This document shows positions 1 through 5,030 of a DNA stretch of 6,230 bases, piece after piece; within the stretch, counting starts at the first letter, position 1, and every line of letters starts with the position of its first letter. A program made the position numbers and the translations under genes. Under the pieces are notes generated by a model. It was not told the DNA's origin and did no database searches. It saw only the letters and a program-made list of their open reading frames with translations. Location: NCBI GenBank assembly GCA_902462035.1, contig CABQAC010000132.1:1-6230 (forward strand), written 5' to 3'. This DNA comes from an uncultured Eubacteriales bacterium. GTDB taxonomy: Bacteria; Bacillota; Clostridia; Oscillospirales; Acutalibacteraceae.

Positions 1-1919
1 CCACCGTTGCCGGGCAGGTAAATAGACAATGAATCGTTTTGATAGTTATGCCCGTTGTTTAAATAGGTGTTTTTTGGGGTTTCCATCATCAAAAGCGAAA
101 CCGCCTGTTCCGGCAGCCGGAGCCGCGCGGCGGTCATGGCGGCAAGCGGGAAATCCCATCCCCACGCTTGTTTCCAGTCCCAGCAAGCGCAAACCTTTTC
201 TAACGTACGGCGCATCACAACCGGGTCGGCTCCATCGCCGGGCAGCATGCCATACGCGCCCAGCATAGAGGGATGATCCGTTGCAAAGCGGGTAAAGGTT
301 TCCCCGCAGTTTTCATGGGCGGGGTAGCAACCGTCTATCACCGGCAAAGGCGACAGCGCTTTTCGCACCTGTTCCCATTTTTCGACCGGCGGCAGGCCCA
401 GCCGCTCCCGCCACCGCCCGGCCACCGCCAAGCCAAAACGCCAATAACCAAGCTCCAATACGGGGTTCCGGGTATCCTCCGGCCGATGGTTTTCCTGGGC
501 CGGAATCAGCGGGCTGCGCAGCACATACCGGCCAGTTTCCGCGTCATACCATGGAAAGGACGCCATAAACGCGGCGGTTTCAAACACCAAATCCGCGTAA
601 TCGCGCAAGACGCGCGGCCCCTTGCACCGGTACAAAAGCTCGCAATCATACAACAAATGGGGCTGCTGCCAGATGAGCAGCGGGCCGATGGGCGACGGGC
701 TGTCCATCCCTTCCGGTCCTACCATCTTGGGCCACCGCGCTCCGCGGTATCCCTGGCTTTCGGCCCATTGTTTTGCCCGGGGCAGGATGGAACGGTACCA
801 TAAAAGGGTATCCTCCAGCGCCTTTTCCCGCCCCCAAAGCGCGAAATGCGCGCTGTGCCACCAATGCATTTCCAAATGGAATTTGCCGTACCAGCTGTTA
901 AAGGTCAGGCCCGTCTCCTGGGGCGGCATCGCGCCCCGGCTTTGAACGGCCGTCAGGTATTGGGACAAAACCACCCGCCGTTCCAGTTCCTTGGCGCGCG
1001 GGTCCGCGCTTCCCTCGAAGCTGACGGCACCGCCGCCGCCCCAAAAAGCGGACCAGGATTTTCGGCTGCGCGCCAAAATCTCATCAAAGGAACGGATCTT
1101 GTGTCCGCCGCCCTGGGCAAACGCGGCCGTAAAGCAGAAACGTCCCTCTGCCCGCGGCAAAAACCGGAAGTCGTGCGGGCCCGTTTGCGCCATCCGCGCC
1201 GCTGGGGAAAACGACATCGCCGCCCAGTAGGTAAAGCCGTCTAACCGGCGCTGGAATTCGGCCATGCCCTCCTGGTCCTTTACAAAAGTGGTGTGGTGCT
1301 GGGGGGATGCCCATTCCGCCGTTTTCTTTTCATGGGTCCCGTAAGGAAAGGACAGCGCCACGGCGAGTTTTCCCTGCTCGATCAGTGGGGAGGATACCAT
1401 AACCGCCACTTGATCGCACTCTGGGTCACAGCAGGTGGCGACTGTCACCATTTCTCCTAAGGCCCGGAAACTGCTGTACAACACGCCGGACCACAAATCG
1501 AGCCTCTGGCTGCAATCGGTCAAATCCTCAGGTTCTATCTTCGCAGTACCGTTCTGCAAAAAAGAGAATCCGATCCGTCCCAGATGGAGACGGTGTGGGT
1601 TTTCCCGCAGATAGCGGAACAGCGTTTCCTGCCCCTGCGGGTCGGTGGGGTAACCCACGGTCCTGCCGTCCCCAGCATCGTACAATTGCAGGCGCAGTTT
1701 TTCCCCTCGGCAGCCGGCAGGCATCGGGTAACTGTGCCATGCCCATTCCGCCATAGTGCCAAGGGGGATCGTTTCCTCGAACAATGGGGCAAATGTTTGC
1801 AGCCCCGTGATATCCGCCGTGAAAGCGAACGCCCCATTGCCCACCGTAAAGGGACTCCACCGGTCAAACCGGTCCAGCCGCGGATTGTTTCGGTCCACCA
1901 GCGCTTTCCTGTCAATCAT
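1..1919 (-). CDS. GH65-like six-hairpin glycosidase, C-terminus cut by window edge
   Basis: Reading the minus strand from ATG at 1919 gives 639 uninterrupted codons running off the left edge, so the stop codon is not in the window. The N-terminus (MIDRKALVDRNNPRLDRFDRW) has no signal peptide, so the enzyme is probably cytoplasmic. Residues about 20-270 look like an N-terminal beta-sandwich (TVGNGAFAFTADITGLQTF at 25-43; ATCCDPECDQVAV at 161-173). Residues about 305-639 look like an (alpha/alpha)6 barrel: DPRAKELERRVVLSQYL at 306-322, then KFHLEMHWWH at 346-355. Glu350 there is placed like the general acid of GH65 enzymes. LIPAQE (471-476) and NGHNYQND (622-629) also look conserved. From memory it resembles uncharacterised GH65-type proteins of Bacteroidetes and Firmicutes. 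The substrate, perhaps an alpha-linked oligosaccharide, cannot be read from sequence. The start lies 25 bases after the rsmF stop with a purine-rich AAGGCGGG upstream, so the two are probably co-transcribed. The fold is fairly sure and the activity is not. Confidence 0.8.
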   Translation of the reverse strand, partial: MIDRKALVDRNNPRLDRFDRWSPFTVGNGAFAFTADITGLQTFAPLFEETIPLGTMAEWAWHSYPMPAGCRGEKLRLQLYDAGDGRTVGYPTDPQGQETLFRYLRENPHRLHLGRIGFSFLQNGTAKIEPEDLTDCSQRLDLWSGVLYSSFRALGEMVTVATCCDPECDQVAVMVSSPLIEQGKLAVALSFPYGTHEKKTAEWASPQHHTTFVKDQEGMAEFQRRLDGFTYWAAMSFSPAARMAQTGPHDFRFLPRAEGRFCFTAAFAQGGGHKIRSFDEILARSRKSWSAFWGGGGAVSFEGSADPRAKELERRVVLSQYLTAVQSRGAMPPQETGLTFNSWYGKFHLEMHWWHSAHFALWGREKALEDTLLWYRSILPRAKQWAESQGYRGARWPKMVGPEGMDSPSPIGPLLIWQQPHLLYDCELLYRCKGPRVLRDYADLVFETAAFMASFPWYDAETGRYVLRSPLIPAQENHRPEDTRNPVLELGYWRFGLAVAGRWRERLGLPPVEKWEQVRKALSPLPVIDGCYPAHENCGETFTRFATDHPSMLGAYGMLPGDGADPVVMRRTLEKVCACWDWKQAWGWDFPLAAMTAARLRLPEQAVSLLMMETPKNTYLNNGHNYQNDSLSIYLPGNG

Positions 1920-1944
1920 CGCCTCATCCCGCCTTATTTCATTT

Positions 1945-3309
1945 CTATTTCAAGTTCCGCAATCCCTTAGGGTACCGGTTTTTCAGCCGGCCGCCGGACA
2001 CTTTGCCAAAGCCCAGCATCACACCGTCCACCGCTACACCCGCATAGCCCGGTTCTTGTTCGCACGGGATTTCCTCCCCCCGCAAAAAGGCCATGGTCTG
2101 TTCTTCTTGGGAAGAAAGCCGCAGGCAGCTGCGCACCGCGCCGGGAGCGGCGGCCATAAACGCGCCGTGGCATGGTTCAATGCGGCCTTTGGCCCGTTCG
2201 CCCAGCCACACCCCGGCCCGCAGTACCCCCTTGCCGGCCAGGTCCGGTGCCGCCGGCGGCACCAGGGCAATTTTCCCGCCCGCTTCCTCGATGGAACCCC
2301 ACGGCTCATCCAAAAACAAGCGCCGGTAAAATGACAGAAGTTCCGGGTTTGCCCGCACCTTTCTGGCGGCGGGCGCACCGTCCCGCGCTTCTCCCTTTTT
2401 TCGGAACCGTACCACAAAGTGGCCTTCGCCGCCGTCCATGGGGAAAACGCGCCGCCCAGCCTCTTTCAGGGATTCGCGGCCGCCTCCCAAAGCGGGGATG
2501 GCCGCCCTGCCGAAAGTAACGCCGCAATCCTCCGCCTCGAAATCCGGATTCCCGCTTAAAAACCGGTCCGCCACCCCTTCGTTTTCCTCCGGCGAAAAGG
2601 TACAGGTGGAATAAACCAACACCCCTCCAGGCCGCACCGCTTGTTTGGCGCTGTTCAAAATGGCAAGCTGGCGGCCGGCACAGGCGGCCGCATGGGCCGC
2701 GGTCCATTCTGCTGCAGCCTTTTGGTCCCGGCGGAACATGCCTTCCCCAGAGCAGGGCGCGTCCACCAGCACCCGGTCAAAAAATCCCGCCAGGGACCGG
2801 CACAGCACCTCCGGATGGCAGGAGGACACCACCGCGTTGCGAACGCCCAGCCGTTCCAAATTAGACAACAAAGCCTGCGCCCGGTCCCGCATCATCTCGT
2901 TGGACCAAAGCAGCCCCTGTCCCATCAGCAGCCCGGCGATTTGAGCCGATTTTCCCCCGGGCGCGGCGCACAAGTCCAAAATCCGCTCCCCAGGCCGGGG
3001 CGCCAATACCGTTGCCGCGCAGGCAGCGGACGGCTCTTGCGCATACAAGGCGCCCGCGTGGTGGAGCGGCAGTTTTCCCACCCCGCCGAAATCATGGGGC
3101 AGGTAGTAGCTGTCCCGCCCAAACGGCGCGGGCAAAAGCGTGCCAAAAACGGCCCGCAGTTGTTCTTCCCCGCATTTCAGCGGATTGCGCAGGATGCCCC
3201 GGAAGGGCGGCTTTTCATAGGAATCCAGAAAGGCGGTATAATCTATTTCTGGAAAATTTTTCATTTTTAGCAAAAAATCTGACGGTAAAAAAGCGGAACG
3301 ATTCTCCAT
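1945..3309 (-). CDS. rsmF: RsmF-type 16S rRNA (cytosine-C5) methyltransferase (NOL1/NOP2/Sun family)
   Basis: This 454-residue protein is an S-adenosylmethionine-dependent enzyme that methylates C5 of cytosines in 16S rRNA. The N-terminal helical segment (LPSDFLLKM at 8-16; YEKPPFRGILRNPLK at 31-45) is typical of the family. The Rossmann methyltransferase core has motif I DLCAAPGGKS (112-121), motif IV VDAPCSGEGMF (182-192) with Cys186, and motif VI YSTCTFSPEENE (233-244) with Cys236. In this family the motif VI Cys is the nucleophile and the motif IV Cys helps release product, so both catalytic cysteines are present. The C-terminus (GYAGVAVDGVMLGFGKVSGG, then LKNRYPKGLR) is the RsmF-specific PUA-like RNA-binding domain, which separates it from RsmB. 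An upstream in-frame ATG at 3411 was rejected. ATG 3309 has a strong GGGGAGG site seven bases before it and gives the usual N-terminus. Which cytosines are modified (C1400, C1404 and C1407 in Thermus) cannot be decided here. It is transcribed divergently from the small gene at 3383. Confidence 0.95.
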   Translation of the reverse strand: MENRSAFLPSDFLLKMKNFPEIDYTAFLDSYEKPPFRGILRNPLKCGEEQLRAVFGTLLPAPFGRDSYYLPHDFGGVGKLPLHHAGALYAQEPSAACAATVLAPRPGERILDLCAAPGGKSAQIAGLLMGQGLLWSNEMMRDRAQALLSNLERLGVRNAVVSSCHPEVLCRSLAGFFDRVLVDAPCSGEGMFRRDQKAAAEWTAAHAAACAGRQLAILNSAKQAVRPGGVLVYSTCTFSPEENEGVADRFLSGNPDFEAEDCGVTFGRAAIPALGGGRESLKEAGRRVFPMDGGEGHFVVRFRKKGEARDGAPAARKVRANPELLSFYRRLFLDEPWGSIEEAGGKIALVPPAAPDLAGKGVLRAGVWLGERAKGRIEPCHGAFMAAAPGAVRSCLRLSSQEEQTMAFLRGEEIPCEQEPGYAGVAVDGVMLGFGKVSGGRLKNRYPKGLRNLK

Positions 3310-3328
3310 GGTAAAATCCTCCCCATAC

Positions 3329-3358
3329 GCATATTGGGCGGACAAACGGAACATAATA
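3329..3358 (+). promoter_or_regulatory. Sigma-G-like forespore promoter
   Basis: GCATA at 3329-3333, an 18-base spacer, then CATAATA at 3352-3358. The sigma-G consensus from Bacillus subtilis is GHATR, about 18 bases, CATWMTA, and every position fits. Transcription would start near 3365 and give a short leader containing the ribosome binding site of the gene at 3383. No convincing sigma-A -35 (TTGACA-like) element sits 16-18 bases before this -10. The elements are seen directly, but their use by sigma-G is inferred. Confidence 0.6.
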
Positions 3359-3380
3359 ATGGCGACGAAAGGGGTGAAAA
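3353..3380 (-). promoter_or_regulatory. Possible sigma-A-like promoter for rsmF
   Basis: On the minus strand, TTTTCA (3380-3375, four of six matches to TTGACA) is followed after 16 bases by TATTAT (3358-3353, five of six matches to TATAAT). This would give a leader of roughly 35-40 bases before the rsmF start at 3309. The -10 element lies on the same base pairs as the sigma-G-like -10 of the divergent gene. The -35 match is poor and the region is AT-rich, so this is a tentative call. Confidence 0.3.
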
Positions 3381-3382
3381 AA

Positions 3383-3559
3383 ATGAGCAATAAGAATAAT
3401 GAGCAAAACAAAAACCAGAATCAGTTCAACAACGAGCAGAACAAAAGCCAGAACCAATTCAACAACGAGCAGAACAAGAATCAGAATCAGTTCAACAACA
3501 AGCAAAATCAGAACAGCCAGAACAGCCAGAACAACCAGAACAGCTCTTACAATCAGTAA
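3383..3559 (+). CDS. Asn/Gln-rich 58-residue repeat protein, candidate gamma-type SASP-like spore protein
   Basis: The protein has 24 Asn and 15 Gln among 58 residues, five Lys, three Glu, three Phe, one Tyr, and no Cys, Trp, Pro, Gly or Ala. Three 11-residue units, consensus NNEQNKNQNQF, fill residues 5-37. A partial unit follows (38-44), then three SQN-like triplets (45-53) and the tail SSYNQ. No signal peptide or membrane segment is seen, and the chain should be disordered and very soluble. The start is ATG 3383, with an AAAGGGGTGA ribosome binding site ending five bases before it. An in-frame ATG at 3308 lies upstream of the promoter and overlaps the rsmF start, so it was rejected. Composition, size, repeats ending in QF and a sigma-G-like promoter recall gamma-type small acid-soluble spore proteins such as SspE, which store amino acids for germination. 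The typical GPR protease site of those proteins (EFASE-like) is absent, so homology is not shown. That it is a gene is likely; the function is inferred. Confidence 0.75.
   Translation: MSNKNNEQNKNQNQFNNEQNKSQNQFNNEQNKNQNQFNNKQNQNSQNSQNNQNSSYNQ
3395..3514 (+). repeat. In-frame 33-base tandem repeat, three full units plus a partial one
   Basis: Units lie at 3395-3427, 3428-3460 and 3461-3493, with a partial fourth at 3494-3514, each full unit encoding NNEQNKNQNQF or one substitution of it. A 9-base AGCCAGAAC-type repeat follows at 3515-3541. Units one and three differ at five bases, all synonymous. Unit two carries the only amino-acid change (Asn to Ser at residue 22). The unit ends in a Phe codon each time. 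Confidence 0.9.
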
Positions 3560-3584
3560 TCTTACCCAGATTACCGCTTTTTTT
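3556..3584 (+). terminator. Rho-independent terminator of the Asn/Gln-rich gene
   Basis: GTAATCT (3556-3562) pairs with AGATTAC (3568-3574) around a five-base loop, and a run of seven T (3578-3584) follows after CGC. The TAA stop codon (3557-3559) lies inside the left arm. The stem is short and AT-rich, but stem, loop and T-run are in the right order and place, so the small gene appears to be a single-gene transcript. Confidence 0.65.
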
Positions 3585-3597
3585 GCGTAATGGAAAT

Positions 3598-3614
3598 GCG
3601 GCTTCCGCAGCCGC
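3598..3614. other. GC-rich hairpin between the two terminators
   Basis: GCGGCT (3598-3603) pairs perfectly with AGCCGC (3609-3614) around a five-base loop. There is no T-run after it on the plus strand, and only a short ATTTCC on the minus strand. It may back up termination of the minus-strand yitT-family transcript or protect an RNA end; its role is not clear. Confidence 0.45.
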
Positions 3615-3617
3615 GCG

Positions 3618-3653
3618 AAAAGGATGGCCCAACAAGGTTAGGCCATCCTTTTT
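3618..3653. terminator. Bidirectional rho-independent terminator
   Basis: A 12-base-pair stem has arms at 3618-3629 and 3641-3652 (core GGATGGCC with GGCCATCC) and an 11-base loop. On the plus strand it ends in TTTTT (3649-3653), on the minus strand in TTTT (3621-3618). It sits eight bases beyond the YitT-family stop codon on the minus strand and about 60 bases beyond the small plus-strand gene, so it serves convergent transcripts. It is strong for the minus-strand gene and a second stop for the plus-strand one. Confidence 0.85.
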
Positions 3654-3660
3654 CTTGTTG

Positions 3661-4530
3661 TTATTTTTTCTCTTCCATGGGTAAAAAACCCTCCCCGGCT
3701 ATTTCCTCTGCTTCCCCAATGACGATGAATGCTTCGGGATCCAGTTCCTTGACGATATCACGCACCTTATAGACTTCCGGGCGGCGGACCGCGCACATCA
3801 AAGCATAGCCCTCCAACCCGGAATAGGCGCCCTTGGACCGCAGCAGCGTCACGCCGCGCTCCAGCCGCTGCATAATGGTCTGGGCAATGGACTCGTTCTC
3901 TTTCGAAAAAATAAACATCATCTTGCCGCTGCCCACGCCCCATCCGTACAGGATGGTGTCAATCACCTGCGTGCTGACGAAGATGGCGATTACCGCATAC
4001 AACGCGCTTTCCAGATTGCGGAACGCCACTGCCGAACCGGCGATAATGACCAGGTCGATGAGCAAAATCAGTTTGCCCATGGAAAGGGAGCGGAACCGGT
4101 GCGCCAAAAGTTTTGCCGCTAAATCGCTGCCGCCGGTGGTTGCGCCGCGCATAAAGATCAGCCCCAGCCCCGCACCGGATAATATTCCGCCGAACAGCGC
4201 CGCTAAGATGACATCCCCGGTATAAGGTTTGATAAACGGCGCCGTCGCGTCGATGGCTATGGTCACAATCACGGTAGCGATTATGGTTTTGCTCAAAAAG
4301 CGCCACCCAGACTGCACCAGCCCCCAGACAAATAGGGGCAGGTTGATGACCAGAATCGTGGTGCCGATGGGCCAATAGAATAAATAATGCAGCACGGTAG
4401 CAATACCAGTGGCGCCGCCTGGCGCAATTTGATTGGGCGCCGTAAAATAATTGACCGACAACGCGTAAATTACCGCGCCGGCGGCCAGGGCCAAAAAGTC
4501 CAGCGCGCCGTTTTTTATTTTGATTTTCAT
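3661..4530 (-). CDS. YitT family membrane protein (DUF161 plus C-terminal DUF2179)
   Basis: This 289-residue integral membrane protein belongs to the YitT family, which is widespread in Firmicutes, often in several paralogues. Its transport or signalling role has not been firmly established. About six hydrophobic segments are visible near residues 9-28, 43-55, 56-73, 82-98, 106-127 and 152-190 (the last probably two). The family motif FMRGATTGGSDLAAKLL lies at 126-142, and NQIAPGGATGIA at 33-44. Residues about 200-285 form the soluble cytoplasmic DUF2179 domain (KMMFIFSKENESIAQTIM, then YKVRDIVKELDPEAFIVIGEAEEI). Length is normal for the family. The start at ATG 4530 has a perfect AGGAGG nine bases upstream. 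The frame stays open to 5001, but that extension overlaps mrnC out of frame and was rejected. The gene lies 83 bases after mrnC with a possible weak promoter in the gap, and ends at the bidirectional terminator. Which YitT paralogue it is cannot be told. Confidence 0.93.
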   Translation of the reverse strand: MKIKIKNGALDFLALAAGAVIYALSVNYFTAPNQIAPGGATGIATVLHYLFYWPIGTTILVINLPLFVWGLVQSGWRFLSKTIIATVIVTIAIDATAPFIKPYTGDVILAALFGGILSGAGLGLIFMRGATTGGSDLAAKLLAHRFRSLSMGKLILLIDLVIIAGSAVAFRNLESALYAVIAIFVSTQVIDTILYGWGVGSGKMMFIFSKENESIAQTIMQRLERGVTLLRSKGAYSGLEGYALMCAVRRPEVYKVRDIVKELDPEAFIVIGEAEEIAGEGFLPMEEKK

Positions 4531-4567
4531 CTTCGGGATCCTCCTGTTTCTACGGGGGCGCGGCAAA

Positions 4568-4597
4568 ATAAGAGCGCAGCGGCCTGCCGTATGTAAA
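4568..4597 (-). promoter_or_regulatory. Possible weak promoter for the YitT-family gene
   Basis: On the minus strand, TTTACA (4597-4592, five of six matches to TTGACA) is followed after 18 bases by TCTTAT (4573-4568, four of six matches to TATAAT). It lies in the gap after mrnC, about 40 bases before the YitT-family start. The long spacer and weak -10 make it tentative; the gene may equally be read from upstream, since no clear terminator lies between mrnC and it. Confidence 0.3.
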
Positions 4598-4613
4598 CAA
4601 GACGCCCCTTTCG

Positions 4614-5012
4614 TCAATCCACCGGGGCCACGATCGCTTCGAACAAGGTCCGAAGCCGGGACAGTTCTCCTTTTAAGTATAAGTAGCCAAACAGCGATTC
4701 CAACGCCGTAGCCATGCGGTAATCGGCCGCTTCGGCGTTTTTGGGACGGTGTCCGGGGTTCGCGTTGCGGCCGCGCCGCAATACCGCCGCTTCTTCCTCC
4801 GTCAGCAAGGAGCGCAGGCGCTCCGCCGCCGCTGACTGCGCCTCGCAGCGCACGCTTTCCACCGACCGCGCATGCAGCTTGCCCGGCGGGCAATTCCCCC
4901 CGCAGGCCAGCCGCTCCCGCACAAACAGCTCGTACACGCAGTCGCCCACAAACGCCAACGCCAGCGGGCTGTAGGTTCGGGGATCGCAGGGCTGGTTCCA
5001 CAACCGTTCCAC
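4614..5012 (-). CDS. mrnC: Mini-ribonuclease III (MrnC)
   Basis: This small RNase III-like endonuclease consists only of the catalytic domain, without the double-stranded RNA-binding domain. In Bacillus subtilis it matures the ends of 23S rRNA precursor and acts as a dimer. Counting from GTG 5012 the protein has 132 residues. SPLALAFVGDCVYELFVR (15-32) carries the first acidic signature (Asp24, Glu28), RRGRNANPGHRPKN (79-92) is the Mini-III loop, and DYRMATALESLFGYLYLKG (97-115) carries the second acidic site (Glu105). The expected catalytic acids are therefore present. Two in-frame GTG starts compete, at 5021 and 5012. The AAAGGA ribosome binding site is only one base from the first but ten from the second, so 5012 is preferred; choosing 5021 would add three residues (MGG). 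The obg stop lies 18 bases upstream, which favours co-transcription and translational coupling. Confidence 0.93.
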   Translation of the reverse strand: MERLWNQPCDPRTYSPLALAFVGDCVYELFVRERLACGGNCPPGKLHARSVESVRCEAQSAAAERLRSLLTEEEAAVLRRGRNANPGHRPKNAEAADYRMATALESLFGYLYLKGELSRLRTLFEAIVAPVD

Positions 5013-5030
5013 CCCGCCCACTTCCTTTCT

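Noticed and set aside
273..803. A 176-codon open frame on the plus strand opposite the glycosidase
   Set aside because: It is antisense to a continuous 639-codon frame whose protein shows family motifs, and its own product looks like random GC-rich translation.
3308..3382. N-terminal extension of the small Asn/Gln-rich protein to ATG 3308
   Set aside because: It would start before the putative promoter, overlaps the rsmF start, lacks a ribosome binding site and differs in composition from the repeat protein.
3310..3411. N-terminal extension of rsmF to ATG 3411 (hydrophobic MFCSLFLLLIFFTPF)
   Set aside because: The apparent hydrophobic leader comes from reading the opposite strand of the Asn/Gln-rich gene and its promoter; ATG 3309 has a strong ribosome binding site and gives the normal family N-terminus.
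3395..3541. CRISPR-like array or prion-like domain
   Set aside because: The repeats are directly adjacent, in frame, without spacers, and inside a coding region with its own ribosome binding site; Asn/Gln richness alone is not evidence of prion behaviour.
4531..4613. Terminator between mrnC and the YitT-family gene
   Set aside because: Only a four-pair GCAG/CTGC stem and a distant CGGCA/TGCCG pairing were found, without a proper T-run directly behind a stable stem.
4531..5001. Extension of the YitT-family protein upstream to 5001
   Set aside because: It overlaps mrnC in another frame and has no YitT-like sequence; the AGGAGG site fixes the start at 4530.
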